Positions 46,945 through 55,518 are shown, counted from the first letter of the stretch. The stretch: DNA of 64,000 nucleotides from Bacteroidales bacterium (GCA_015493525.1 WGCY01000037.1:62001-126000), one strand, 5' to 3'. Notes: generated by a model not told the origin, from the sequence alone. Program-made: numbers and translations.

Positions 46945-47910
46945 TTGAAACTATCTGAGAAAATCCGCCACACTGCCCTTGAAACCATTGTTACAGAGAG
47001 TATGGCCGTTGAAATTTTAAAGAATTCTGTGAATCAGGATTTTATTGATGCCGTTGAAATAATTTACAATTCAAAGGGACGGGTCATTATCACCGGGATA
47101 GGGAAAAGTGCACACATCGCTTCCAAAATTGTGGCTACACTGAACTCAACGGGGACACCGGCCATTTTTATGCACGCTGCCGATGCCATTCATGGCGACC
47201 TGGGCATTGTAAGAGCAGATGATGTGGTCATGGCTATTTCAAAAAGCGGGGAAACACCGGAGATAAAAGTTTTGGTACCCCTCATCAAATCACGGGGAAA
47301 CCACCTGATTGCCCTTGTGGGCAACATGAATTCCTACCTCGCACTTCAGTCGGACAAAGTGCTAAACGTAACTGTTGAGAAAGAAGCCTGTCCCAACAAC
47401 CTTGTCCCAACAGCCAGTACCACAGCGCAACTTGTTATGGGAGATGCCCTGGCGATAAGCTTGCTTGAACTACGGGGCTTTACCTCCGGTGATTTTGCAA
47501 AAATCCATCCCGGCGGAACACTGGGCAAACGGCTTTACCTGCGGGTGGCCGATCTTTTTGTGCACAACCAGGTCCCAAAAGTCAATATCAGTGAGACCAT
47601 GGAAAATATTATTCTCGAAATATCTTCCAAACGTCTTGGCGCAACAGCTGTCTTGCAAAACAAAAAACTGGTGGGGGTCATTACCGATGGCGATTTGCGC
47701 CGTATGCTGCAAAACCATGCTGATTTTAAAAAGCTGAAAGCCTCGGATATTATGACCCCGCATCCAAAGAGCATCCAAAAAAACCAAATGGCAGTGGATG
47801 CCCTCAGAATTATGAAAGAAAACAATATCACACAGCTCCCGGTTCTCGATGCGGAGAGATATGTGGGCGTTGTACATTTGCACGATATTTTAAAAGAGGG
47901 AATTTTGTAA
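46945..47910 (+). CDS. kdsD: Arabinose-5-phosphate isomerase (KpsF/GutQ family)
   Basis: KdsD makes D-arabinose 5-phosphate from ribulose 5-phosphate, the first step to Kdo for LPS. The 321-residue protein has an N-terminal SIS domain (KGRVIITGIGKSAHIASKIVATLNSTGTPAIF and AISKSGETPEI) and a C-terminal CBS pair (about residues 205-320, DLFVHNQVPKVN and ITDGDLRR). The start is TTG; the next in-frame ATG would cut into the conserved N-terminal helix. lptB follows after 3 bases, joining two LPS genes. Confidence 0.93.
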   Translation: MKLSEKIRHTALETIVTESMAVEILKNSVNQDFIDAVEIIYNSKGRVIITGIGKSAHIASKIVATLNSTGTPAIFMHAADAIHGDLGIVRADDVVMAISKSGETPEIKVLVPLIKSRGNHLIALVGNMNSYLALQSDKVLNVTVEKEACPNNLVPTASTTAQLVMGDALAISLLELRGFTSGDFAKIHPGGTLGKRLYLRVADLFVHNQVPKVNISETMENIILEISSKRLGATAVLQNKKLVGVITDGDLRRMLQNHADFKKLKASDIMTPHPKSIQKNQMAVDALRIMKENNITQLPVLDAERYVGVVHLHDILKEGIL

Positions 47911-47913
47911 ATT

Positions 47914-48657
47914 ATGAAACTCTGGACAAAAAATCTGGTGAAAAAGTATCACCAGCGTACGGTAGTAAAAAAAGTTTCTATTGAAGTAAACCAGGGAGAG
48001 ATTATTGGCTTACTGGGCCCCAACGGTGCCGGAAAAACCACCACTTTTTATATGATGACGGGGCTCATCAAACCTTATGAAGGACAGGTCTTCCTGAATG
48101 ACAGGGAAATTACTGAATTGCCCATGTACAAACGGGCAAAGCTGGGTATCGGTTATCTTGCCCAGGAAGCTTCTGTTTTTAGGCAGTTAAGTGTGGAGGA
48201 TAACATCAAGGCCGTTATGGAGTTTACCTCCCTGACAAAAAAACAGCAAAAAGAACGCCTTGAATCGTTGTTGGATGAGTTTGGTTTACAACGTATTCGC
48301 AAGAGCCTGGGCATTCAGCTATCGGGTGGCGAACGAAGACGTGTGGAGATTGCACGTTCACTCGCCGTTAACCCGAAATTCATTTTGCTCGATGAACCTT
48401 TTGCCGGCGTTGACCCCATCGCCGTTGAAGATATCCAGAATATCGTGGCCAAATTAAAGACAAAAAATATCGGTATTTTGATTACAGACCACAACGTTCA
48501 CGAAACCCTTTCCATTACCGATCGTGCTTACCTTCTTTTTGAAGGGGCTGTGTTAAAATATGGTACATCCGAGGACCTTGCCAACGACAAACAAGTGCGC
48601 AAAGTGTATCTTGGCCGCAATTTTGAACTCCGAAAAAAGAACAACAAAGACGATTAG
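47914..48657 (+). CDS. lptB: LPS export ABC transporter ATP-binding protein
   Basis: LptB powers lipopolysaccharide extraction from the inner membrane with LptF/G. The 247-residue ABC protein has Walker [10 protein letters not shown] (about residues 34-42), the Q-loop in [19 protein letters not shown] typical of LptB, the signature [16 protein letters not shown], Walker [21 protein letters not shown] and the H-loop [11 protein letters not shown]. It is cotranscribed with kdsD. The stop codon overlaps the end of the convergent pssA gene by 4 bases. Confidence 0.96.
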   Translation: MKLWTKNLVKKYHQRTVVKKVSIEVNQGEIIGLLGPNGAGKTTTFYMMTGLIKPYEGQVFLNDREITELPMYKRAKLGIGYLAQEASVFRQLSVEDNIKAVMEFTSLTKKQQKERLESLLDEFGLQRIRKSLGIQLSGGERRRVEIARSLAVNPKFILLDEPFAGVDPIAVEDIQNIVAKLKTKNIGILITDHNVHETLSITDRAYLLFEGAVLKYGTSEDLANDKQVRKVYLGRNFELRKKNNKDD

Positions 48658-49388
48658 CCCTTACTTTTTCTCAGATACGCTATCCACGACAAAAGGAGAT
48701 AAAAAAGTATAATGAGCGGAACAGCTACTATTTGCCACACGGCAACTAAAACTATCGCCACAGCAAGAAAAATATATTTTATGTTGTTCCCCTGCCATCC
48801 GTATGATTTAAATTTAAGGGAAAACATGGGAAAAGAACTGACCAGCAACAAGGAGCCCAGAACAGCCACACCAAACAGAAAATAGGTATTGGTTACCGAG
48901 AGATACCAGAAATTTTGCGATGCATACAGCTGTTGCCGAATGATGGGCAACGAAGCAACAAATATGGCCAAAGCAGGTGTCGGCAGGCCTTTGAACGAAG
49001 TAACCTGTGTCTCGTCGATATTGAATTTTGCCAGGCGCAACGCCGACATCCAGGGAACCATTATGGCTACCAACGGGAGAAAATCGAACCCGTTTACTAC
49101 CGGATTCCCATAACTAATGCGTATCATTTGATACAAAATAAACCCCGGTGCCACCCCAAATGTAACCATATCAGACAACGAATCAAGCTGTAAGCCAATA
49201 TCCGATTTGGCATGAAGCAAACGGGCGGAAAAACCATCAAAGAAATCAAAAACAGCCCCGATAAATATAAAAAGACCGGCCAGGGCAAGGTCTGCAGGAG
49301 TTCCCTTTACCCCAAAATAAACAGAAGTAATGCCCGAAGTAAGGTTCAAAAGTGTGATGCTGTTGGGAATATGGTTTTTAAATGCCAT
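48654..49388 (-). CDS. pssA: CDP-diacylglycerol--serine O-phosphatidyltransferase
   Basis: PssA makes phosphatidylserine, the precursor of phosphatidylethanolamine, at the inner membrane. The 244-residue protein has the CDP-alcohol transferase signature spread over [26 protein letters not shown] (D-G-x2-A-R-x8-G-x3-D-x3-D) and [11 protein letters not shown]. About eight hydrophobic segments are visible, starting with [17 protein letters not shown]. It is convergent with lptB. No decarboxylase partner lies alongside. Confidence 0.95.
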   Translation of the reverse strand: MAFKNHIPNSITLLNLTSGITSVYFGVKGTPADLALAGLFIFIGAVFDFFDGFSARLLHAKSDIGLQLDSLSDMVTFGVAPGFILYQMIRISYGNPVVNGFDFLPLVAIMVPWMSALRLAKFNIDETQVTSFKGLPTPALAIFVASLPIIRQQLYASQNFWYLSVTNTYFLFGVAVLGSLLLVSSFPMFSLKFKSYGWQGNNIKYIFLAVAIVLVAVWQIVAVPLIILFYLLLSWIAYLRKSKG

Positions 49389-49457
49389 GGCCGATAATTT
49401 TATCCAAAACTACAAAGAAAACAATTCGTTAATAATAAATATTTCAATATTATTTAT

Positions 49458-49465
49458 TAGCTTTG
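49458..49465 (+). promoter_or_regulatory. -7 promoter element for the SQR gene
   Basis: TAGCTTTG matches TAnnTTTG, 32 bases before the ATG at 49498. Confidence 0.6.
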
Positions 49466-49497
49466 TGGCCGGTATTAATTTAAACTGAATATAAATT

Positions 49498-50955
49498 ATG
49501 GCAAAGGTACTCGTTTTAGGAGCTGGCATTTCCGGGCATACGGCTTCCACATGGCTAAAGAAAAAACTGGGCAGCAAGCATGAAGTAGTGGTGGTTGCCC
49601 CCACAATGCACTATCACTGGATTCCCTCCAACATATGGATTGGCGTGGGAAGGATGACACCTGAACAGGTAAAGTTCAGGCTCGAAAACCGTTACCGCAA
49701 ATCCGGTATTATCTTCAAACAGGCCAAAGCCGTTTCTCTTCATCCCGAGGGAGATGCTCATTCCGAAAAAGGATTTGTTACCATTGAATACACCGGCCAG
49801 GACAAAGTGGGAGAAACTGAAAAAGTCGACTACGATTTTCTGATAAATGCCACCGGCCCCAAGTTGAAATTTGAGGCCACCGAAGGGCTGGGACCGGGAA
49901 AAAATTCTGTTTCGGTCTGTTCGTTCGACCATGCTGCCAAAGCCTGGGAAAAGCTGAATGAATCAATCGAGCGCATGAAAAAAGGCGAAAAACAAAAGTT
50001 CCTTATCGGCACAGGACATCCGGGAGCTACCTGTCAGGGGGCCGCTTTTGAATACATTTTAAACGTCCATTATGAAATAGCCAAGAACAAACTGGAGCAT
50101 CTGGCCGAGCTTACATGGATAACCAACGAATATGAGATTGGCGACTTTGGCATGGGGGGTGCCTACATTAAAAGAGGGGGTTATATCACCTCCACCAAAA
50201 CTTTTGCCGAATCGTTTTTGAAAGAGCGTAACATTGGATGGATAAAACGCGCCGGCATAAAGAAAGTGGAGCCCGGAAAAGTTTTTTACGAGCTGCTGGA
50301 TGGCACAGAGCACGAAGAGGCCTTTGACTTTGCCATGCTCATTCCTGCTTTCTCAGGCCCGGGACTGACAGCCTTTGACAAGAAAGGCAAAGAGATTACC
50401 TCACGTTTGTTTGCCCCCAACGGGTTTATGAAAGTAGATGCCGATTACACCAAAAAGCCTTTCGAAGAGTGGAAAGCTTCCGACTGGCCATCCACATACC
50501 AAAACCCGGATTATAAAAATATTTTTGCTGCCGGAATAGCTTTTGCCCCTCCCCACCCCATTTCAAAACCGATGTTCAGCCCTAATGGAACCGGCATTTT
50601 CCCTGCCCCTCCGCGCACGGGAATGCCCTCCGGGGTAATTGGAAAAGTAATTGCCGATAACATTATCGAATGGGTTAAAAAAGGGGACGAATCCCTAAAA
50701 CACCACGCTTCGATGTCAAAAATGGGTGCCGCCTGTATTGTATCGGCCGGCTTTGATCATTTCAAAGGGGGCGCAGCTACCATGACCGTATTCCCCATTG
50801 TTCAGGATTGGGACAAATATCCGACATACGGACGTGATATTCGCTATACTGTGGGCGAAGCAGGATTGGCAGGGCACTGGCTTAAATGGTTTATGCATTA
50901 CATGTTTTTGCACAAAGCCAAAGGCTATCCTTTCTGGTGGCTGCTCCCCGAATAA
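49498..50955 (+). CDS. sqr: Sulfide:quinone oxidoreductase-type flavoprotein
   Basis: A 485-residue FAD enzyme of the SQR/flavocytochrome c family. It has the N-terminal dinucleotide loop VLVLGAGISGHTAS, YHWIPSNIWIGVG, and the second FAD segment DFLINATGPKLKFEATEG. It has only three cysteines, C141, C179 (GHPGATCQGAAFEY) and C413 (MGAACIVSAGFDHF), matching the three-Cys set of SQR. The C-terminal tail is amphipathic and aromatic (LKWFMHYMFLHKAKGYPFWW), as expected for a monotopic membrane anchor near the quinone. It should oxidise sulfide and reduce menaquinone. A small Trp-rich gene follows. Confidence 0.9.
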   Translation: MAKVLVLGAGISGHTASTWLKKKLGSKHEVVVVAPTMHYHWIPSNIWIGVGRMTPEQVKFRLENRYRKSGIIFKQAKAVSLHPEGDAHSEKGFVTIEYTGQDKVGETEKVDYDFLINATGPKLKFEATEGLGPGKNSVSVCSFDHAAKAWEKLNESIERMKKGEKQKFLIGTGHPGATCQGAAFEYILNVHYEIAKNKLEHLAELTWITNEYEIGDFGMGGAYIKRGGYITSTKTFAESFLKERNIGWIKRAGIKKVEPGKVFYELLDGTEHEEAFDFAMLIPAFSGPGLTAFDKKGKEITSRLFAPNGFMKVDADYTKKPFEEWKASDWPSTYQNPDYKNIFAAGIAFAPPHPISKPMFSPNGTGIFPAPPRTGMPSGVIGKVIADNIIEWVKKGDESLKHHASMSKMGAACIVSAGFDHFKGGAATMTVFPIVQDWDKYPTYGRDIRYTVGEAGLAGHWLKWFMHYMFLHKAKGYPFWWLLPE

Positions 50956-50988
50956 ACATTTTTAGGACAAATAAAAAAATAAAATATA

Positions 50989-51153
50989 ATGAAAGAACAA
51001 AAACTCAGGACCGTAGCTTATTCCGAAGAATCCTATCCCCCCATGCCTACCAAAGCCACACGGTATTGGCGAAAATTCTGGCCATGGCAGGTATGGCGTT
51101 GGATTGTGTTGAATATCAAGATTATGCGCATTGTTGTGGGTGGACACTCGTAA
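50989..51153 (+). CDS. 54-aa Trp-rich small protein downstream of SQR
   Basis: An uncatalogued 54-codon frame with ATG start, 33 bases after the SQR stop and in the same orientation. The product is a basic, soluble 25-residue N terminus (MKEQKLRTVAYSEESYPPMP), a Trp cluster with five Trp between residues 27 and 38 (YWRKFWPWQVWRW), and one hydrophobic stretch (IVLNIKIMRIVVGG). It resembles a peripheral or single-pass membrane peptide with an interfacial aromatic belt. It could anchor or tune the SQR or its quinone access. No known family was recognised. Confidence 0.6.
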   Translation: MKEQKLRTVAYSEESYPPMPTKATRYWRKFWPWQVWRWIVLNIKIMRIVVGGHS

Positions 51154-51263
51154 TAGTTGGATAATACGATAATTGGTTATTGGCTATTGGTTGTTCATCA
51201 TTCGTCATCGGCCACTTTTGCCTTTTTACTTTTATCTTTTGTCTTTTTTTATCTTTTTCCTCT

Positions 51264-51271
51264 TACTTTTG
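51264..51271 (+). promoter_or_regulatory. -7 promoter element for queA
   Basis: TACTTTTG matches TAnnTTTG, 18 bases before the ATG, at the end of a T/C-rich tract (51220-51270) that contains several near-copies of the motif. Confidence 0.6.
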
Positions 51272-51289
51272 CCGCCTTAAAACAAAAGC

Positions 51290-52519
51290 ATGGATCCATC
51301 CGGAATCAGAATAGAAGACTTTAACTACGCACTGCCCGATGAACGCATTGCCAAATATCCTTTGGCACAACGCGAACAATCCAGACTTTTGTACCTGAAC
51401 CAAGGCCGGATAGCAGAAAAATCATTTGCACAAATACCTGCTTTACTACCCGATAATGCCCTTTTACTTTTCAATGAAACAAGGGTTATTCAGGCAAGGT
51501 TGTTGTTCAAAAAAACTACGGGTGCACACATCGAGATTTTTTGCCTTGAACCCGTAGAGCCGGTAAACGATTTTCAGCTGGCTTTTCAGCAAAGGCCGCC
51601 GGTAGTCTGGAAATGCCTGGTGGGCAATGCGAGAAGGTGGAAAAACGGGCCTCTCGAAGCCAACCTGTCAATTAAAAGCCGGAAAGTACGCCTGTTTGCC
51701 GAAATTAAAGAAAAACGCTCCGGTACCTTCTTCATTTCTTTTTCGTGGGAGCCAAAAGAGGTCTCTTTTGCAGACATTCTGGAGTCGTCAGGACTAACGC
51801 CACTGCCCCCCTACCTGCACCGTGAAGCGGAAGAATCGGACAAAATACGCTACCAAACAGTTTATGCCCGTTTGAATGGTTCTGTGGCAGCCCCTACAGC
51901 CGGACTGCATTTTACCAAAACCATCTTGCAGCAGCTGGATAAGAAAGGTATTGACAGGGACAAACTTATTCTGCATGTGGGTGCCGGAACTTTTAAACCG
52001 GTGTCAGCCAATACTATTGGTGAACACGAAATGCATACCGAACATATCAGCATTTCTATCGAAACGCTCAAACACCTGTACCATGCCGGCGATAAGTGCA
52101 TTATTCCCGTGGGCACAACTTCCATGCGCTCGCTGGAAAGCCTGTTCTGGATGGCATTGCGTATCCAGCTCGGAGCAGACCATCCATTTAGCGTATCACA
52201 ATGGGACCCTTATCAACTTCATATCCCAAAAACTTTCTCTCCCCGCCGGGCACTGGAAATTCTCATCACCAGGTTGACAGAACAAAAAACAAATGTTTTA
52301 AAAGCGGAAACACAACTTATGATTGCCCCGGGTTACCGTTTTCGTTTTGCAAACGGACTGATTACCAACTTCCACCAGCCAAAAAGCACCCTGCTCCTGC
52401 TGGTATCGGCACTCATTGGAAACCAGTGGAAAGAAGCTTACGATTTTGCGCTGGAGAATAATTTCCGTTTTTTAAGCTACGGCGACAGCTGTCTTTTTTT
52501 ACCAAAGTCCATGGAATAA
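51290..52519 (+). CDS. queA: S-adenosylmethionine:tRNA ribosyltransferase-isomerase (QueA-like)
   Basis: QueA transfers the ribosyl part of SAM to preQ1-modified tRNA to make epoxyqueuosine. The 409-residue product is longer than the typical 340-360. The family motifs are clear: FNYALPDERIAKYPLAQREQSRLL, LLLFNETRVIQARL, SGLTPLPPYLHR, YARLNGSVAAPTAGLHFT, LHVGAGTFKPV, GEHEMHTEHI and the terminal ITNFHQPKSTLLLLVSALIG. The extra length sits mostly in the insert near residues 290-340. It is a single gene between SQR and an acyl-CoA synthetase. A QueA paralogue with a changed substrate cannot be excluded. Confidence 0.92.
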   Translation: MDPSGIRIEDFNYALPDERIAKYPLAQREQSRLLYLNQGRIAEKSFAQIPALLPDNALLLFNETRVIQARLLFKKTTGAHIEIFCLEPVEPVNDFQLAFQQRPPVVWKCLVGNARRWKNGPLEANLSIKSRKVRLFAEIKEKRSGTFFISFSWEPKEVSFADILESSGLTPLPPYLHREAEESDKIRYQTVYARLNGSVAAPTAGLHFTKTILQQLDKKGIDRDKLILHVGAGTFKPVSANTIGEHEMHTEHISISIETLKHLYHAGDKCIIPVGTTSMRSLESLFWMALRIQLGADHPFSVSQWDPYQLHIPKTFSPRRALEILITRLTEQKTNVLKAETQLMIAPGYRFRFANGLITNFHQPKSTLLLLVSALIGNQWKEAYDFALENNFRFLSYGDSCLFLPKSME

Positions 52520-52586
52520 AATCCTATCCAAAATACTTCACAAGGAATTCTCTCCACCCGGCAACGAGAAAGAAAAACGTATAGTC

Positions 52587-52601
52587 TTACTAATTTAGTA
52601 A
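52587..52601. promoter_or_regulatory. 15-bp palindrome upstream of the acyl-CoA synthetase promoter
   Basis: TTACTAA-T-TTAGTAA is a perfect odd palindrome, about 120 bases before the -7 element at 52723. It could be a regulator site, but the region is AT-rich, so chance is possible. Confidence 0.3.
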
Positions 52602-52722
52602 CCGTCTTATTAATCCCATAATAACCTGTTTTACAATATATTATAAACCGATAGTGAAGAACTAACAATAAGATTAGCTAAAAAAAAGTGGGAAAATAAT
52701 TGGGTTTATGGGATTTCCATTC

Positions 52723-52730
52723 TATTTTTG
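52723..52730 (+). promoter_or_regulatory. -7 promoter element for the acyl-CoA synthetase gene
   Basis: TATTTTTG matches TAnnTTTG, 30 bases before the ATG. Confidence 0.55.
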
Positions 52731-52760
52731 AAGAACTTATTCATTAAAAAAAATTAACCC

Positions 52761-54530
52761 ATGAAACAAATTTCCTATGATGCACAAAAATTCTTCGATT
52801 TGAAGGAGTTTGTCCTGAACGTAAAATCTTACCAAGAAGCCGTGGCCGGATTTAAATGGCCGCGGATTACCAAATTCAACTGGGCTTTGGATTATTTTGA
52901 TGTCATCGCCGAAGGCAACGATAAACCGGCGTTAATCTTTGCCGATGTTGATGGTGCCGAAGAAACCGTTACCTACGATGAGATGATGAAACGATCGAAC
53001 CAGGTAGCCAACTTTCTCAGTGATTTAGGCCTTGAAAAAGGTGACCGGGTGATGTTGATGATGGACACTTCTGTTGAGATATATGAATTGTTTCTCGGAA
53101 TTATGAAAGCCGGTGGTGCCATTATTCCGGCTTCCACGCTGCTGTCGCCGGCCGATGTTTCCGACAGGATTATCCGGGGGGATGTAAAATTTGTTGTGGC
53201 CCATGACAAATATATCGACCGTGTGGATGAAGCCGGCGATGCACTGTTTCGCCTCAAGGGACTTGTCTGCGTTAAGCCTCCGGAAAACAAATGCCATTGC
53301 GAAAACAAAGAAAATATCCCCTGCTGGGTCGATTACAGGGAATATGAAAACTATGATGAAACTTTTGAAACAAATTTTATCACTTACACCTCTGATATCC
53401 TGTTCTTATTTTTCACTTCAGGAACTACTTCCAAGCCTAAACTGGTCATGCACCCGCATCACTATCCTGTCGGGCATCTTACCACCATGTATTGGCTCGA
53501 TTTGAAACCTGACGATGTACACTACAACATCAGTTCGCCGGGATGGGCCAAGTTTTTATGGAGTAGTTTTATTGCTCCATGGAATGCCGGATGTACTGCT
53601 TTCACATTAAAATATGACCAGTTTGATCCGGACAAGGTATTGGATGCCATGGAAAAATACAAAATTACCAGCCTTTGTGCCCCCCTTAGCGTCTGGAAAC
53701 TTTTCGGCAGCAGGGATTTTGCCAAATACAATTTCTCCCTGAAGAAAATGGTCAGCGCAGGCGAACCGGTTAATCCCGAAATCAGTAAAATGGCCAAAGA
53801 GCTGACCGGGATTGAATTGAGAGAGGGTTACGGCCAAACGGAAACCACTGCTATGATAGGAACATTCCCGGGAATGGCGACCAAACCCGGTTCCATCGGA
53901 AAGATAGCACCGGGCTACGAAGTAAAAATCCTGGATGCCCGGCTCGATGAGGTGGAACGTGGAAAAGATGGGCAAATTTGCTGCGCCATTTACCCCGTGA
54001 AACCTATGGGACTACTCACAGCTTACGAAGACCCGCAGCGCAACAAGGATATTTTTAAAGGCGGCTGGTACCTTACCGGTGATACGGCTTTCATGGATAA
54101 AGAAGGATTTGTTCACTTTGTGGGCCGTGTGGACGATGTGTTTAAAAGTCTCGATTACCGTATCAGTCCCTTTGAGGTTGAGAGTGAAATTATTGAAAAT
54201 CAGGCTGTACTGGAAGTAGGCGTTATTCCCACAGTGGACAAAAAAGACCGTATTGTTCCCAAGGCGTTTATCGTGTTGAACCAGGAATACACACCCAACA
54301 GGAAGATGGCCCTGGAAATTTTCCGTTATATCCGCGACCATATGGCACCTTACAAACGTCCGCGTTCCATCGAATTTATGGATGAATTTCCGAAAACCAT
54401 CAGTTCCAAAGTCATGCGCAAAGACCTGCGTGCTTATGATGAAGAACTCCGGCGTACAGGAAAAACCGGGAAATATGAGTTCTTTGAGTCAGATTTTGCC
54501 CAGGAACTAAACCTGAGAAAGAGAAAATAA
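52761..54530 (+). CDS. AMP-forming acyl-CoA synthetase (medium-chain type)
   Basis: A 589-residue adenylate-forming ligase that makes acyl-CoA from a carboxylate, ATP and CoA. Motifs in order are the phosphate loop FFTSGTTSKPKLVMH (about residues 220-235), YNISSPGWAKFLWSSFIAPW, the adenine and acyl block LREGYGQTETT, YLTGDTAFMDKEGFVHFVGRVDD, the hinge DYRISPFEVESE, and the catalytic lysine in KTISSKVMRKDLR. Two usually conserved Gly residues are Ser here (TTSKPK, SSK). The closest general type is the medium-chain ACSM/acetate-propionate branch; the substrate is unresolved. It is a single gene. Confidence 0.92.
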   Translation: MKQISYDAQKFFDLKEFVLNVKSYQEAVAGFKWPRITKFNWALDYFDVIAEGNDKPALIFADVDGAEETVTYDEMMKRSNQVANFLSDLGLEKGDRVMLMMDTSVEIYELFLGIMKAGGAIIPASTLLSPADVSDRIIRGDVKFVVAHDKYIDRVDEAGDALFRLKGLVCVKPPENKCHCENKENIPCWVDYREYENYDETFETNFITYTSDILFLFFTSGTTSKPKLVMHPHHYPVGHLTTMYWLDLKPDDVHYNISSPGWAKFLWSSFIAPWNAGCTAFTLKYDQFDPDKVLDAMEKYKITSLCAPLSVWKLFGSRDFAKYNFSLKKMVSAGEPVNPEISKMAKELTGIELREGYGQTETTAMIGTFPGMATKPGSIGKIAPGYEVKILDARLDEVERGKDGQICCAIYPVKPMGLLTAYEDPQRNKDIFKGGWYLTGDTAFMDKEGFVHFVGRVDDVFKSLDYRISPFEVESEIIENQAVLEVGVIPTVDKKDRIVPKAFIVLNQEYTPNRKMALEIFRYIRDHMAPYKRPRSIEFMDEFPKTISSKVMRKDLRAYDEELRRTGKTGKYEFFESDFAQELNLRKRK

Positions 54531-54548
54531 TCCACACGTTTCATCTTT

Positions 54549-54695
54549 TAGCCACGAATTCACGAATAAATTTTTTTACAGCAAGTGCCATTCGTGTATT
54601 CGTGGCAACTGTTCCGTGCTCCCAATACTTGTCATTCGTGAATTCGTGGCAGCTGTTCCGCACTTCCAATAATTGTCATTCGTGAATTCGTGGCA
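54549..54695 (+). repeat. Left repeat array, three 44-bp-period units with inverted leader
   Basis: An inverted leader GCCACGAATTCACGAAT (54551-54567) is followed, 22 bases on, by three cores ATTCGTGwATTCGTGGC at 54590-54606, 54634-54650 and 54678-54694. The period is exactly 44 and the 27-base linkers are similar to one another. Leader and first core can form a 17-bp hairpin with one mismatch. The same plan recurs beyond the neighbouring gene at 55201-55443. Confidence 0.92.
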
Positions 54696-54734
54696 GATAC
54701 CATTTCTGGTTTGTGGCAAGCCTTTCTTTGAGGA

Positions 54735-55109
54735 TTACAATACAATTCGTTGGAAGTCCAGCTTTTCGGGGCTGAAGTTTACAAGGAGTGCCAGCTTATT
54801 TCCTGAAACCTTCAAATAGTTCAGGGCCTGGGCTATATATTTATCGGCCATTTCGGATGTGGACTTTACTTCGAGGATTATTTTGCCATAGACCACAAAA
54901 TCTGCATAGAATTTATGAGGCAAGGTAATATCCTTATAAATGACCTTGTATTCTTTTTCCCGTTCAAACGGAATGTTGGCTTTCCGAAACTCATATTCCA
55001 GTGCATCTTTATAAACAATCTCCAGAAATCCGTTGCCAAGGGTATTATAAACTTCATAACATTTGCCAATGATGTTATAACTCTCTTCCCTGTAAATAAT
55101 TTTGTCCAT
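54735..55109 (-). CDS. GxxExxY family protein (PD-(D/E)XK nuclease-like)
   Basis: A 124-residue protein of the GxxExxY family, related by fold to PD-(D/E)XK nucleases. The name motif is G27-F-L-E30-I-V-Y33. The nuclease core is visible as D70 (FYADFVVYGK) and E80-V-K82 (ILEVKS), with a following helix carrying QALNYLK (Q94 to K100). All metal-site residues are present, so it may be catalytic. The biological role of the family is not established. The gene is the only one between two direct copies of a repeat array, which suggests it acts on, or spreads with, those repeats. Confidence 0.9.
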   Translation of the reverse strand: MDKIIYREESYNIIGKCYEVYNTLGNGFLEIVYKDALEYEFRKANIPFEREKEYKVIYKDITLPHKFYADFVVYGKIILEVKSTSEMADKYIAQALNYLKVSGNKLALLVNFSPEKLDFQRIVL

Positions 55110-55200
55110 GATTTTAGGTTTTAATTGGTTCTCTCATCTGCTACACTTTATGTAAATAATTGCTATCCACCCGATTGCTAAATTACAACTTTTATTTGAT

Positions 55201-55443
55201 TAGCCACGAATTCACAAATGTATTTTTATTTACAGCAAGTACCATTCGTGCATTCGTGGCCATAATTATTCCCGTACTTCCAAAAATTGCCATTCGTGTA
55301 TTCGTGGCAGCTGTTCCGTTCTCCCAACAATTATTATTCGTGTATTCGTGGCAGCTGTTCCGTTCTCCCAACAATTGTTATTCGTGTATCCGTGGCAGCT
55401 TTTCCGCACTTCCAATAATTGTTATTCGTGTATTCGTGGCAGC
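55201..55443 (+). repeat. Right repeat array, five units with the same inverted leader
   Basis: The leader GCCACGAATTCACAAAT (55203-55219) is followed by cores at 55244-55260, 55292-55308, 55336-55352, 55380-55396 and 55424-55440. The first interval is 48 and the others are 44. The leader, the TTTACAGCAAGT spacer and the first core match the left array in the same orientation, so the two arrays are direct copies that differ in unit number. Confidence 0.92.
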
Positions 55444-55510
55444 AGTAATTTTTTACTTGTGGCCTACAGGATAAATTTGTTATTTTTTCCGGCAGTAAAC
55501 AGGAAAACAA

Positions 55511-55518
55511 TAATTTTG
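55511..55518 (+). promoter_or_regulatory. -7 promoter element for mobA
   Basis: TAATTTTG matches TAnnTTTG, 17 bases before the ATG. A second match, TAAATTTG, lies at 55472-55479. Both are just outside the repeat array. Confidence 0.5.

Noticed and set aside
54549-55443. CRISPR array with adjacent nuclease
   Set aside because: The period is regular, but the linkers between cores are similar to each other rather than unique, the core is only 17 bases, and the neighbouring gene is a GxxExxY protein, not a Cas protein.
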